DNA of 64,000 nucleotides, taken from contig DASXNV010000023.1 of NCBI GenBank assembly GCA_036494815.1, positions 1 through 64,000 of the forward strand, given 5' to 3'. Each line of letters opens with the position of its first letter. Position 1 is the stretch's first letter. The notes under the pieces were generated by a model. It searched no databases and had not been told where the DNA came from. It was given only the letters and a program-made list of their open reading frames with translations. This DNA comes from Poindextera sp036494815 (GTDB lineage Bacteria; Pseudomonadota; Alphaproteobacteria; Caulobacterales; Caulobacteraceae). A program made the translations under genes and the position numbers. Below, one piece after another: positions 25,236-34,055 of this stretch.

Positions 25236-26018
25236 ATGAACGCCCACCCTACCCAGATCACCCGCCTGGCCTTCGTGGCCAGCGACCGCCCCGAGGCGCA
25301 GGACGCCCGCGCGCGCCTGGCCCGGCGCTATGGCGATCTGCCAGAGGCCGAGGCGCAGGTGGTGGTCGCGTTGGGCGGCGACGGGTTCATGCTCGAAACC
25401 CTGCACCGCAATCTGGGCACGGAGCGGCCGATCTACGGCATGAACCAGGGCTCGGTGGGTTTCCTGATGAACGAATATGCCGAGGAGGATCTGGTCGCCC
25501 GGGTCAGCGCCGCCGAACGCGCGGTGATCCACCCGCTGGCGATGATCGCCACCGGCCGCGACGGCGTGCGCCAGACGGCCCTTGCGATCAACGAGGTGTC
25601 GCTGCTGCGGCAGACCCGGCAGACCGCCAAGCTCAAAATCACCATCGATGGCAAGGTGCGCATGGCCGAACTGGTCTGCGACGGCGTCCTGATCTCGACC
25701 CCTGCGGGTTCCACCGCATACAATCTTTCCGCGCACGGTCCGATTATTCCCCTGGATGGTCGGGTGCTGGCCCTGACCCCGATCAGCGCATTTCGGCCCC
25801 GGCGGTGGAAGGGCGCGCTTTTGCCGCACACCGCCAAGGTTATCGTAGAAGTACTCGAAGCCGACAAACGCCCGGTCAGCGCCGTCGCCGACAACTACGA
25901 AGTTCGCGACATAGAGCGCGTTGAAATCATTGAAAAACGAGACACAAAACTCAGCATGCTGTTCGATGCTGGCCGCGGATTGGAGGAACGCGTGCTCGCC
26001 GAACAGTTTAGTTACTAA
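25236..26018 (+). CDS. nadK: NAD kinase
   Basis: This 260-residue enzyme phosphorylates NAD to NADP. It has the GGDG motif at 47-50 (VVALGGDGFMLETLH) and the NE/D motif GMNQGSVGFLMNE. The C-terminal STPAGSTAYNLSAHGPI loop binds NAD, and the LTPISAFRPRRW block follows. Length and motifs are standard for alphaproteobacterial NadK. The ATG at 25236 is chosen because the earlier ATG at 25182 overlaps the previous stop and adds residues outside the family. Confidence 0.92.
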   Translation: MNAHPTQITRLAFVASDRPEAQDARARLARRYGDLPEAEAQVVVALGGDGFMLETLHRNLGTERPIYGMNQGSVGFLMNEYAEEDLVARVSAAERAVIHPLAMIATGRDGVRQTALAINEVSLLRQTRQTAKLKITIDGKVRMAELVCDGVLISTPAGSTAYNLSAHGPIIPLDGRVLALTPISAFRPRRWKGALLPHTAKVIVEVLEADKRPVSAVADNYEVRDIERVEIIEKRDTKLSMLFDAGRGLEERVLAEQFSY

Positions 26019-26108
26019 CCACGTCTCATCACTTGTTAATGTTGGGATGGGACACTTACTCCATTAGTAGAGGGCCGATTGAGTCGGCGCTTGAGTGGAG
26101 AATTGGCC

Positions 26109-26591
26109 GTGAGCCATCAGAACCCCGCACAGTTGATCCCACCCTCCAATAACCTCAAGCTCAAGCTTGGCGGTCGCCTTGGCGGAATCGACCCCGCGGC
26201 CCTGGCCAAGGCCGAAGCGGCGTTGAAGGGCCTGGCCGGCAATTTCGACCAATGGATGCAAGATGAGCTGACCAAGCTCGACGCCGCGCGCGAGCGGGTG
26301 CGCAACGAAGGCTACAACGCCGAGACTGCTGAAACCCTCTATTTCCGAGCCCATGACCTGAAGGGCCTGGGCTCGACCTACGGCTATCCCCTGGTCACCA
26401 AGATCGCCGGCTCTTTCTGCCGCCTGACCGACGATCCAGCCACCCGAATGAAGGCCCCGCTGTTCTTGATCGACGCCCATATCGACGGCATCAAGGCTGC
26501 AGTGCGCGGCGGAATGAGGGACGTTGACCATCCGGTGGCCAAGGTCCTGCTCGACGAACTGGAACGTCGGGTCAAGGAATACGAAGGCTGA
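26109..26591 (+). CDS. Histidine phosphotransfer (Hpt) domain protein
   Basis: This 160-residue single-domain Hpt protein would relay phosphate between a hybrid kinase and a response regulator. The helix LYFRAHDLKGLGSTYGYPL carries the phosphorylatable histidine H82 (numbered from the GTG at 26109) in the HDLKG motif. A helical bundle of the right size surrounds it. An ATG at 26079 is possible, but GTGGAGA precedes the GTG. It is monocistronic and not beside a partner kinase with a receiver domain. The nearest kinase-like protein (28924-30804) lacks its own phospho-acceptors. Confidence 0.8.
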   Translation: MSHQNPAQLIPPSNNLKLKLGGRLGGIDPAALAKAEAALKGLAGNFDQWMQDELTKLDAARERVRNEGYNAETAETLYFRAHDLKGLGSTYGYPLVTKIAGSFCRLTDDPATRMKAPLFLIDAHIDGIKAAVRGGMRDVDHPVAKVLLDELERRVKEYEG

Positions 26592-26605
26592 GCTTTCGGC
26601 TCCGC

Positions 26606-27385
26606 CTAGACGTTCAGCGCCGCCAGGGGTTCTTCCACCGCGCCATAGCCTGCGTCGGACGGGATCACGAGCACCGAACCACCCTCGCGTTTTTCGACCT
26701 TTGGCTCGACCACCACCAGGGTCCGCGTCGCCGCGTTCGCCACCGCCTCCTGGCCGCTGGCGCTTTCAGCCAGCAATTGCAGGTTCATCCGCGTCGGGAA
26801 GATCACCTTGCGCTCGCCGGTCGTGGCCAGGCGCATGACCTCGGCCGGCGCGATCCACTCCGCGTCCACCGTCTCCCACCCGTCACAGACCGCCAGCTGG
26901 TCGCTGGTGGCGCGCACCACATAGAACCAGGTGTCGAAGCGCTTGGGCATCATCGACGGCGTAACCCAGCGGGCGAACACGGTCAGGGCGGCCAGATCGA
27001 GGCGTAGACCCAGGTCGCCCACAAGCTCGAGAAACGAATGCTGGCCCTTGGCTACGGCGTCGCGGGCGGCCACGGCCTGCTCGTTTCCATGGAAAATGTC
27101 GCCGCTGGGATGGCGAGCGATCAGGATACCGGCCTCCTCATAGGCCTCGCGGATCGCCGCGATACGCAACGGCCGCTCCGCCGCCTCGGTCTCGCGCCAC
27201 CCCTGAACCAATCTTTCCCAGGCTGGATCGTGATCGGCCGGATCGGTCTTGCCGCCGGGAAACACAAGGGCGCCGGAGGCGAAGTCGATCTGATGATGGC
27301 GCTTGACCATCAGCACCTGAAATTCAGGATCGTCGCGAACCAGCAGGATCGTCGCCGCCGGACGTATGGTCACCGGATCCGCCAT
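26606..27385 (-). CDS. Nudix hydrolase (NUDT19-like)
   Basis: This 259-residue hydrolase splits nucleoside diphosphates linked to another moiety. The start is TILLVRDDPEFQVLMVKRH and the substrate-side strand ALVFPGGKTDPAD follows. The Nudix helix REAYEEAGILI is separated from the glycine by an insertion of about 20 residues, as in the NUDT7/NUDT19 coenzyme-A-type branch. C-terminal AEWIAPAEVMRLA is also typical. A CoA or acyl-CoA diphosphatase role is plausible but not proven by the motifs visible. Confidence 0.82.
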   Translation of the reverse strand: MADPVTIRPAATILLVRDDPEFQVLMVKRHHQIDFASGALVFPGGKTDPADHDPAWERLVQGWRETEAAERPLRIAAIREAYEEAGILIARHPSGDIFHGNEQAVAARDAVAKGQHSFLELVGDLGLRLDLAALTVFARWVTPSMMPKRFDTWFYVVRATSDQLAVCDGWETVDAEWIAPAEVMRLATTGERKVIFPTRMNLQLLAESASGQEAVANAATRTLVVVEPKVEKREGGSVLVIPSDAGYGAVEEPLAALNV

Positions 27386-27562
27386 CTATCGCCTCCCACA
27401 GCCTGATCACACCGAGGACGGCGGGTCAGGCTCGACTCATGATCCGAAGCCCTGGATGGACTCCGCTTAGGCGACCATGGTGGCGGATCGCAGGCTCAGA
27501 TCAAGCTGTCAGACGAACGTTTGTTGGGTTGATGGGTTGGGCGCGGCCGGTTCCGGGGCGGC

Positions 27563-28753
27563 TCAGATCAATTCGTAGGTCGCCGGGCCGTCCGAACCGC
27601 GGATCGCGGCGGTGGCGACCGCCTCGTCGCGAAGATGGCTCTCCTCGCGCAGGCGATCGAGCTTGTCCAACAGATAGTCCATGTCCTCACGGCTGGCGGC
27701 GCGCGGCTGGGTCAGGAAGCGCTGAACCATGCGCTCCTGGAAACGTTCGGCGTCCAGTTCGCCGCCCTCGGCCTCCATGGCGTGGTAGGTGTCCACCCCG
27801 GCGCGGAAGGCGGAAAACAGCCGCGGCGGCAACTCCGCCCGCTCATAGATGGCTCTCAGGCCCAGCGGCCCGGCGTCATGCACCATCAGCCAGGTGCGGT
27901 GATGCGGCACGCCGGACAGTTCGGACAGGCCCCATTCGAAGAAGGTCATATGCCCCTGGACCAGGGCCCGCAGCAGCAGGGACGCGGTCAGGCGCCCGGC
28001 CTGTTTCAGGTGACGGGCGAAGCCGCGCACGTCGGGCGCGCGGCCAGCCTGATCGACCAGGTCGATCATGGCTCGCTCGCGGCTGCCCGAAGCGATCTCG
28101 ATCGCCAACTCCGGTGGCAGGGCGTGGTGATTGATCAGGTGGTCGCGAAGAGTGTCGCCGACCGTGGCGATCAGCTTCTCGGTCACAGACAGCGGCAGGA
28201 CGCGGCGATAGGCGACAGCGGCCAACACGGCTTCCGACCTGGCGAAACGCTCGACCACCGCCTGCAGGGTACGCTCGGCGAAGCGGGCGTTGTCGTTGGC
28301 GCAGGCGGTCTTGACCGCCATTTCGACACCGTGCTCGACGATGGTGGTGGTGACTTTTTCCGACAGTTTCGGGCGGCTGGCGATCGCCACCTGGCGCACC
28401 GGCCCGCCGATACGCACGATCTCCACCAGATCGGTGTCTGTGAATACCGGAGAAAAACTTAAGATCGGCAGGGCGATGCTTTCGATATCCCGCGCAAGCC
28501 GCATGGCCACGTCATGCGGCACCAGCGGCGAGTCGCGCAAGGTCACGGCCAGGGCGCGGCGCACCAGTTCGGCGGCGTCGCCGGCCATGATCCGCAGAAT
28601 ATCCTGAGCCTTCGCGCGATCCGACTCGTCGAGCGCGTCATCGTCCAGCCGGAGGCAAAGCTTATGCGCCGCCGCCGCACGAGCGTCGGCGGTCTCGCCT
28701 CTGCCCAGCATGCGGATGTCGACGTCGGTCAAAGCCGCCCGCGTCGTCGCCAT
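27563..28753 (-). CDS. DUF2336 domain protein (copy 2)
   Basis: This 396-residue all-helical protein shares the DUF2336 signature with the gene at 24043: LILRIMAGDAAELVRRALA-like repeats, LVPHDVAMRLARDIESIALPIL, FSPVFTDTDLVEIVR and QVAIASRPKLSEKV. It is only distantly similar overall to copy 1. A TTG at 28756 directly precedes the chosen ATG at 28753, with GGGGATC upstream. It is divergent from the degenerate sensor kinase gene with 170 bases between, so the two could share regulation. Function unknown. Confidence 0.8.
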   Translation of the reverse strand: MATTRAALTDVDIRMLGRGETADARAAAAHKLCLRLDDDALDESDRAKAQDILRIMAGDAAELVRRALAVTLRDSPLVPHDVAMRLARDIESIALPILSFSPVFTDTDLVEIVRIGGPVRQVAIASRPKLSEKVTTTIVEHGVEMAVKTACANDNARFAERTLQAVVERFARSEAVLAAVAYRRVLPLSVTEKLIATVGDTLRDHLINHHALPPELAIEIASGSRERAMIDLVDQAGRAPDVRGFARHLKQAGRLTASLLLRALVQGHMTFFEWGLSELSGVPHHRTWLMVHDAGPLGLRAIYERAELPPRLFSAFRAGVDTYHAMEAEGGELDAERFQERMVQRFLTQPRAASREDMDYLLDKLDRLREESHLRDEAVATAAIRGSDGPATYELI

Positions 28754-28923
28754 CAAGATCCCCCAATATAGATTCGCGGGGTCTTCCCGCTGGCTTCACC
28801 ATGCGCGCGTCTGATTAACGATAGCTTGTGCCGGGCCGCGCTGGCGCCTGGATCACGTTGTTAACCCTGTCGTTTCACCACGAGGCAACTCGCCGGGCTT
28901 AGTCTGAGGCTACATTTTCAGAT

Positions 28924-30804
28924 GTGGAGCCGGGGTTGGTGGCGGACGTGCGACAAAGCGCCCCAGAGGGAGCCCACCAGGATCAGAGCCGCACCCGAGC
29001 GGCTGGCCTGGACACGGGCGCCACCGGCTCGATGGCGCTGCAGGCCCTGGACGCCCAGGCCGAGCTGTTGCCATACGCCCTGGCCCTGTTCGGGGTCGCC
29101 CTGCCGATCTTCGCCTGGGCCTGCTCCTTCGCCCCCGACCGGGTATGGGCGACGGCGACGCTGCTCATCTTCGCCATCAACTGGGCGACGTTCTATTTTG
29201 TCGTCGACTGCTTCAGGAAACATCCCGCCTATCGCGGCCAAGTCGGCCTGCGGGCGCGCACCCAGATTCTGGGCGGCCTCCTTTGGGCAGGCGCGGTGGC
29301 CCAGGTCGCTGTTCTAGGCCTAGGCGCCGGCCCGGCGCGCGAAGCCATCGAACTGGTCGCCGTCGGCGGCGCCGTGGCCTGTATCTTTTTCGCCTCGCCC
29401 TATCTGCCGACCTTGCTGATCGTCTGGCCGGCGGCCAGCGCCCCCCCGATCCTGGTGCTGTTCCTGGATAGCCAGACCCGGCCCATGGGCCGTCTGGCCA
29501 TGGGGGCCGTGGCCCTGGTCCTGGCCCTGTCGCTGATCTTCAACCGCCTCCTGCGCCGCCAGTTCACGCTCGCCGCCGAACGCGAGAGCCTGATCGCAGA
29601 TCGAGCCCACTCACTCGCCCGCGCCGAGAACCTCGCCCGCTCCAAATCCGACCTGATCGCCACCCTGTCGGACGAAATCCGCAACGGCCTGACCGGGGTC
29701 GCCCACGTGCTCAAGGCCGCCGCCACCGCCGGAACCCGCAGCGGCCCTTCGCGAGAGCAGATGGCGGCGGCCCTCACCTCGGCGCAGGACCTGATCGAGG
29801 CGCTGAACGCCACCTTGGACACCGAGGCGGCCGAGGCCGGCCGCCTGTCGCTGGACAGGAGCGCCTTCGACGCCGCCAAACTGTTGCGCGACGTAGTCAG
29901 CGCCTATCGCCCGATGGCCGTCGCCAAGGGCCTGGAGCTGACGTGTCATGTGGACGAGATGGTGGAAAGCGGCGCCGCCATGGGCGACCGGGCGCGAGCG
30001 CGGCAGATCGTCTCCAACCTGGTGGCCAACGCCATCAAATACACCGTGCGTGGACGGGTGGAGATCCGCGCCGAGCATCTCGGCGAAGACCGCCTAAGGT
30101 TCGAGGTCGCCGATACAGGTCCCGGACTGACGCCGATGGAAATCGAACTGGCCTTCGAGCCGTTCAAACGGGTCGCGCGGACGGGCGCGGGCGTGTCGGG
30201 CGCGGGGCTGGGCCTATCGCTGTCGCGCAGCCTGGCCCAGCTGATGGGCGGCGATATCGCGGTGGACAGCGCCCTGAGCGTCGGCAGCTGTTTCCGCTTC
30301 GACCTGCCCTTCGACGCCCAGGCCGCTCTGGCGCCGGTCTCCCAGGCGGTGACCGAGGCGGGCCTGATCGCCAGCGATTCCGAAGCACAGACCCTGCGCA
30401 TCCTGACCGCCGACGACAACGCTCTGGCGGTCGCCATGCTGCGATCGGTGCTTGAGCAGCTCGGCCATCAGGTGCTGCATGCCCACGACGGCGCCCGGGC
30501 TCTCGAGCTGGCGCAGATCTGCGACGTGGATCTGGTGATGCTGTCGGCGCGGATGCCAGGCCTGGATGGGCCGGACGTGGTGCGCGCCATCCGGGCGCTG
30601 GACCTGCCGGTCAGCCGGGCGCCGATCATCACCCTGATCGACGGCGACGCCGAGGAGGCCCGCGCCTGTATCCAGGCCGGGGCCAACACTATCCTGCGCC
30701 GCCCGGTCACGGTCGGAGGCGTGGCCCGCGCTCTGGCCAAGGCGCTGCGCGAGGAGCCGCCTGGGCCGCCCAGGGTTGCTTCCCGCCGCACTGCCGTGGG
30801 GTAA
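28924..30804 (+). CDS. Degenerate hybrid sensor kinase lacking both phospho-acceptor residues
   Basis: This 626-residue protein has six or so N-terminal membrane helices (about 47-210), a coiled linker, a DHp-like helix pair (about 235-310), an ATPase domain (about 355-465) and a C-terminal receiver-like domain (about 490-608). The ATPase motifs are intact: RQIVSNLVANAIKYT, VADTGPGLTP and GAGLGLSLSRSLAQLMGG. In the DHp motif LIATLSDEIRNGL the histidine is replaced by D250. In the receiver, DVDLVMLSARMPGLDG has S541 in place of the phospho-aspartate, and the usual KP lysine is R593. The acidic pocket DD is kept. It is therefore probably a pseudokinase/scaffold or ATP-dependent regulator. GTG start at 28924; an internal ATG at 29032 is possible. 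Confidence 0.85.
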   Translation: MEPGLVADVRQSAPEGAHQDQSRTRAAGLDTGATGSMALQALDAQAELLPYALALFGVALPIFAWACSFAPDRVWATATLLIFAINWATFYFVVDCFRKHPAYRGQVGLRARTQILGGLLWAGAVAQVAVLGLGAGPAREAIELVAVGGAVACIFFASPYLPTLLIVWPAASAPPILVLFLDSQTRPMGRLAMGAVALVLALSLIFNRLLRRQFTLAAERESLIADRAHSLARAENLARSKSDLIATLSDEIRNGLTGVAHVLKAAATAGTRSGPSREQMAAALTSAQDLIEALNATLDTEAAEAGRLSLDRSAFDAAKLLRDVVSAYRPMAVAKGLELTCHVDEMVESGAAMGDRARARQIVSNLVANAIKYTVRGRVEIRAEHLGEDRLRFEVADTGPGLTPMEIELAFEPFKRVARTGAGVSGAGLGLSLSRSLAQLMGGDIAVDSALSVGSCFRFDLPFDAQAALAPVSQAVTEAGLIASDSEAQTLRILTADDNALAVAMLRSVLEQLGHQVLHAHDGARALELAQICDVDLVMLSARMPGLDGPDVVRAIRALDLPVSRAPIITLIDGDAEEARACIQAGANTILRRPVTVGGVARALAKALREEPPGPPRVASRRTAVG

Positions 30805-30858
30805 GACTTTCCATCCTCCGCTGGGCGCTTCACCATGGCCCAAAATGGAGGAATGACT

Positions 30859-32052
30859 GTGCTTGAAGGCCTGAAGGTCGTCGAACTGGCCACCTATATC
30901 GCCGGCCCCGCTACGGCCGGGGTTATGGCTGATTGGGGCGCGGACGTGATCAAGATCGAATCGCCGGCCGGCGACCCCCATCGGCGCTTCTTCGACAACC
31001 TGACCGACGGATCCCACGGCAACCCGGTGTTCGACATGGACAACCGCGGCAAGCGCTCGATCGTGCTCGACATCTCCAAGCCCGAAGGCCGCGAGGCTGC
31101 GCTGCGCCTGGCCGGTCAGGCGGACGTGTTCATCACCAATGTGCGCCCGGCGGCCCTGAAGCGGACGGGCCTGGACTGGGAGGCGATGCACGGACGCTAT
31201 CCCCAGCTGATCTATGCCAGCATCACCGGCTATGGCCTGCAGGGGCCAGAGGCTGATAAGCCCGGTTTCGACATCGCCGCCTTCTGGGCTCGCACAGGGG
31301 TGGCGGCCCTGACCGCGCCCAAGGGAGTCGAGCCGTTTCCGGTTCGCACCGGCATGGGAGACCACACCTGTTCCCTGGCCACGGTCTCGGCCATCCTGGC
31401 GGCGGTGTTCGAGCGCGGCCGCTCCGGCCAGGGTCGGCTGGTGGAGACCTCGCTGATGCGGGCGGGCGTCTATGCGATCAGCACCGATATGGCCATCCAG
31501 CTGCGCCTGGGCCGCATCGCCTCGACCCGCCCTCGCGAACAGGCGGTCAATCCCTTGGCCAACTTCTTCAAGACCGCCGACGGGCGCTGGCTGTGTCTGG
31601 TGCCGCGCGACGGCGGCGCAGACTGGCCGGCCATCGCCCAAGGCCTGGGCGTCGCCGATCTGGCCCTGGATCCTCGCTTCGCCAAGGGCCGCGAGCGCCG
31701 CACCAATGGCCTTGAGTTGATCCGGTTGCTGGACGAAACCTTCGCCACCATGAACCTGACCGAAGCCGGGGCCCGGTTGGACGCAGCCGACGTTGTCTGG
31801 TCGCCCGTGCTGACCCCCGCGGAGTTGGCCGCCGATCCTCAGGCGGAAGCGGCGGGCTGTTTCGTCCACATGCCTGACGGGGCCGGCGGCAGCTATCGCG
31901 CGCCCGCGGCGCCAGCCCGGTTTCCGGGCGCGGACCAGGGTCCCAGAGGCCCCTCGCCGAGGCTAGGTCAGCATACCCAGGAAGTTCTATTGGAGCTTGG
32001 CTTCGAAGCGGCGGAGATAGAAACAATGCGGGCCGCCGGGGCTGCGGCTTAG
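30859..32052 (+). CDS. CoA transferase family III (CaiB/BaiF)
   Basis: This 397-residue enzyme is of the formyl-CoA/carnitine CoA-transferase family, which moves CoA between carboxylic acids through a catalytic aspartate. The N-terminal LEGLKVVELATYIAGPATAG and ADWGADVIKIESPAGDP are family hallmarks. The middle NRGKRSIVLDISKPEGR and GMGDHTCSLATVSAIL follow; the aspartate in GMGDHT is the likely catalytic residue. The GTG at 30859 has GGAGGA 6 bases upstream; an ATG at 30835 would add 8 residues. Substrate is unknown. Its stop overlaps that of the convergent transglycosylase gene by 4 bases. Confidence 0.88.
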   Translation: MLEGLKVVELATYIAGPATAGVMADWGADVIKIESPAGDPHRRFFDNLTDGSHGNPVFDMDNRGKRSIVLDISKPEGREAALRLAGQADVFITNVRPAALKRTGLDWEAMHGRYPQLIYASITGYGLQGPEADKPGFDIAAFWARTGVAALTAPKGVEPFPVRTGMGDHTCSLATVSAILAAVFERGRSGQGRLVETSLMRAGVYAISTDMAIQLRLGRIASTRPREQAVNPLANFFKTADGRWLCLVPRDGGADWPAIAQGLGVADLALDPRFAKGRERRTNGLELIRLLDETFATMNLTEAGARLDAADVVWSPVLTPAELAADPQAEAAGCFVHMPDGAGGSYRAPAAPARFPGADQGPRGPSPRLGQHTQEVLLELGFEAAEIETMRAAGAAA

Positions 32053-32900
32053 CGGCCGTTGCTGCGCCCGTGACGGGCGTCGGAAAGCACGCGCAGCATG
32101 TCAGCGGAGAACAGGGAACCTGCGACCCCGCCGCCGTTGCCAGAGCCAGACCCAGAAATATCGGGGGCTTGCGGGCCTCGGAGCACCATCTCGACCATCG
32201 CCTCTTCCTGGGCCATGCGGTCCAGGCGGCGAGCTGAAGCGTATTGCAAGAATCCCTGATCGGGAGCCGGCGCCGTCTCTGGCGCCGTACGCACCGGGCC
32301 GGCGCTCTGGGCGCGGGTCAGGTTGGTATAGAGCTCGCCGACAGTCGCCGCGCGGCCATCCTTGTAAAAGATCGAATGGTTGGAAGCCGCCGCGTCAGGA
32401 AACAGCGAAACGGCCGCAGCATTGGGGCTGCTGTGCATTGCCTCGATGAGCTTGGCCGAGCCCTGTGGACCCAAGAAGTGCGCCGCGTAGAGTTCTCCGG
32501 CGGTGGGGTTTCGCCCCACCCGGCCGCGCAGATAGGCCGCATGGTCCGAGGTCAGTTCGCCAGCCATCAGCGAAGCGGCATGCGGATCGAAGCGCAGATC
32601 CATCACGGCCTTGCGCGCCTCGGCGCCATCCACATGAAACCGGCCGTCGCCGCCCTGCTGAATGAGTTCGGCGTAGCGGGCGTAGCCGTATTTGGAGCCG
32701 TGCTTCTTGAGCGTGGACATCCAGGTCTGCTCAACGAACTGGAACAGGCCGGCGGCCGAGGAGGACCCGGCCTTGGCGGTGGGATTGTAGCCGCTCTCGC
32801 GCTTGGCGGCGCCCAGAAGGAAGCCGAAGTCCACGCCGGTCGCGCTGGACGCGCGCTGGATGGCCGCTTCCACGGCGCCTTTGATCGATTCTACGGCCAT
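32049..32900 (-). CDS. Lytic transglycosylase (SLT domain)
   Basis: This 283-residue protein has an SLT-type lysozyme-like domain at about 18-190. The catalytic glutamate is in GAAKRESGYNP, followed by SSSAAGLFQFVEQTW and the GELYAAHFLGPQGSAKLI motif. The C-terminal 80 residues are low-complexity (SGSGSGNGGG). No Sec signal is visible, as in flagellar or secretion-linked transglycosylases exported by a dedicated route. A consensus CtrA box lies 22 bases upstream of its start, which suggests cell-cycle control of peptidoglycan cleavage, for example for polar organelle assembly. That link is inference. Confidence 0.88.
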   Translation of the reverse strand: MAVESIKGAVEAAIQRASSATGVDFGFLLGAAKRESGYNPTAKAGSSSAAGLFQFVEQTWMSTLKKHGSKYGYARYAELIQQGGDGRFHVDGAEARKAVMDLRFDPHAASLMAGELTSDHAAYLRGRVGRNPTAGELYAAHFLGPQGSAKLIEAMHSSPNAAAVSLFPDAAASNHSIFYKDGRAATVGELYTNLTRAQSAGPVRTAPETAPAPDQGFLQYASARRLDRMAQEEAMVEMVLRGPQAPDISGSGSGNGGGVAGSLFSADMLRVLSDARHGRSNGR

Positions 32901-32922
32901 GCCTCAGGGTGCGTAATTATAG

Positions 32923-32937
32923 TTAATCCTCGCTTAA
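32923..32937 (-). promoter_or_regulatory. CtrA-type binding box
   Basis: TTAA, seven bases, TTAA (TTAATCCTCGCTTAA, followed by C on the plus strand) exactly matches the CtrA consensus of Caulobacter and relatives. It sits 22 bases upstream of the transglycosylase start codon on the minus strand and 130 bases before the TonB-like gene on the plus strand. Lying this close to the first start, it could act as an activator or repressor site, depending on the promoter position. Confidence 0.6.
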
Positions 32938-33066
32938 CCATGTTCGCCGCGGTCCGGTCACCTAAAGTTGAAGTCTTTGGAGGCCGCAACCTCGCTTTGG
33001 AGGATTTACAGCAAAGCCAACCAGGGTGACGCTAGGTCAACAAAAACCATAGCGGAGGACCACCCC

Positions 33067-33768
33067 ATGATGGCGATGTACCGCAACCCCAACAACTATG
33101 ACCTCATGCAGGCCGTGGAAGGCCGAGGGCGCAAAAGGCTTTCCCGCAACGCGGCGCTGGGCCTGGGCGTCTCGGCCCTGCTGCACGTGGCGCTGCTCGG
33201 ATCGCTCTATCTGATCAAGGTGCAGCCAGGCATTTTGCAAGCCGCCACGCACGAGGACCCAGCCATTCTCGTCACCACCATCAGGGTCACGCCCAGCCAT
33301 CAGCCGCCGCCCGCGACGCCACGTCGCGCCGTTCTGGTTCATCAATCGAGCCAGCCCCTGCTCCCGACGGAGACCGTTCCGTTTGTTCCCACAGTGCAAA
33401 CACCGGTGATCGACAACACCAAGCTCGCCGTGATCGACATCCCGAACACCACCCTGCCGTCACTGCCGAAGGTGATCGCGGATCCCAGCTGGATCAGTCG
33501 TCCGACGGCGGATCAGATGACGCGCTTCTATCCCGGGCGCGCCCTCGACCGAGGCGTGACCGGCATGGCGGTGCTCAATTGCATGGTCAATGCGGGCGGT
33601 CGGCCCATGGCCTGCCATGTGATCGAAGAATCGCCTATGGGCGCGGGCTTCGGCGACGCGGCCATCAAGCTCTCGGCGTTCTTCAAGATGAGCCCGCGCA
33701 CCGAGGACGGCGAGGCCGTCGACGGCGGCACGGTGCGCATCCCCATCCGCTTCAGCCTCGGTGAGTAA
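33067..33768 (+). CDS. TonB-like energy transducer
   Basis: This 233-residue protein has one N-terminal membrane helix (about 30-48: LGLGVSALLHVALLGSLYL), a proline-rich periplasmic linker (HQPPPATPRR) and a C-terminal domain with GVTGMAVLNCMVNAGGRPMACHV and FKMSPRTEDGEAVDGG, matching the TonB C-terminal fold. It would couple the inner-membrane proton force to outer-membrane receptors. No ExbB/ExbD or receptor gene lies nearby. The ATG at 33067 is chosen for its strong upstream GGAGGACC. The CtrA box at 32923 is also upstream of this gene. Confidence 0.78.
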   Translation: MMAMYRNPNNYDLMQAVEGRGRKRLSRNAALGLGVSALLHVALLGSLYLIKVQPGILQAATHEDPAILVTTIRVTPSHQPPPATPRRAVLVHQSSQPLLPTETVPFVPTVQTPVIDNTKLAVIDIPNTTLPSLPKVIADPSWISRPTADQMTRFYPGRALDRGVTGMAVLNCMVNAGGRPMACHVIEESPMGAGFGDAAIKLSAFFKMSPRTEDGEAVDGGTVRIPIRFSLGE

Positions 33769-33786
33769 GATCGGCCACAGGTGATT

Positions 33787-33820
33787 AAGACGCCCTCGCG
33801 CTCAGGCGCCAGGACGTCTT
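33787..33820 (+). terminator. Possible hairpin after the TonB-like gene
   Basis: AAGACG at 33787-33792 pairs with CGTCTT at 33815-33820, about 20 bases after the stop. The T content after the stem is low, so termination is only possible. The rest of the gap to 34055 shows no gene. Confidence 0.3.
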
Positions 33821-34055
33821 GTGGAGACGCGCGCAACACCAATCGACACAGATTGGGCGCAATACTCCGAAATAGATCATCGTTTCGCGAAACCAGCCGC
33901 CCGAACCCATCCCAGGCCCACCGGGAACGCAATCTCGAAGCTTGGGCACGAAAGGGCCCGCGCCGCGTTCAAGTCCGGTCAACCCTGTTGGATATAGACT
34001 TGCCGGGGGGCGTTCGGGGTCAGGTGTTCACGGAAGATCGAGTTCGGGAATTTGC

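Noticed and set aside
28816..28830. Candidate CtrA box near the pseudokinase/DUF2336 divergent region (TTAACGATAGCTTGT)
   Set aside because: The first half matches, but the second half is TTGT instead of TTAA, two mismatches; too weak to list as a feature.
30214..31869. 551-residue minus-strand frame across the pseudokinase and CoA transferase
   Set aside because: It spans two well-supported genes in antisense and has no recognisable domain.
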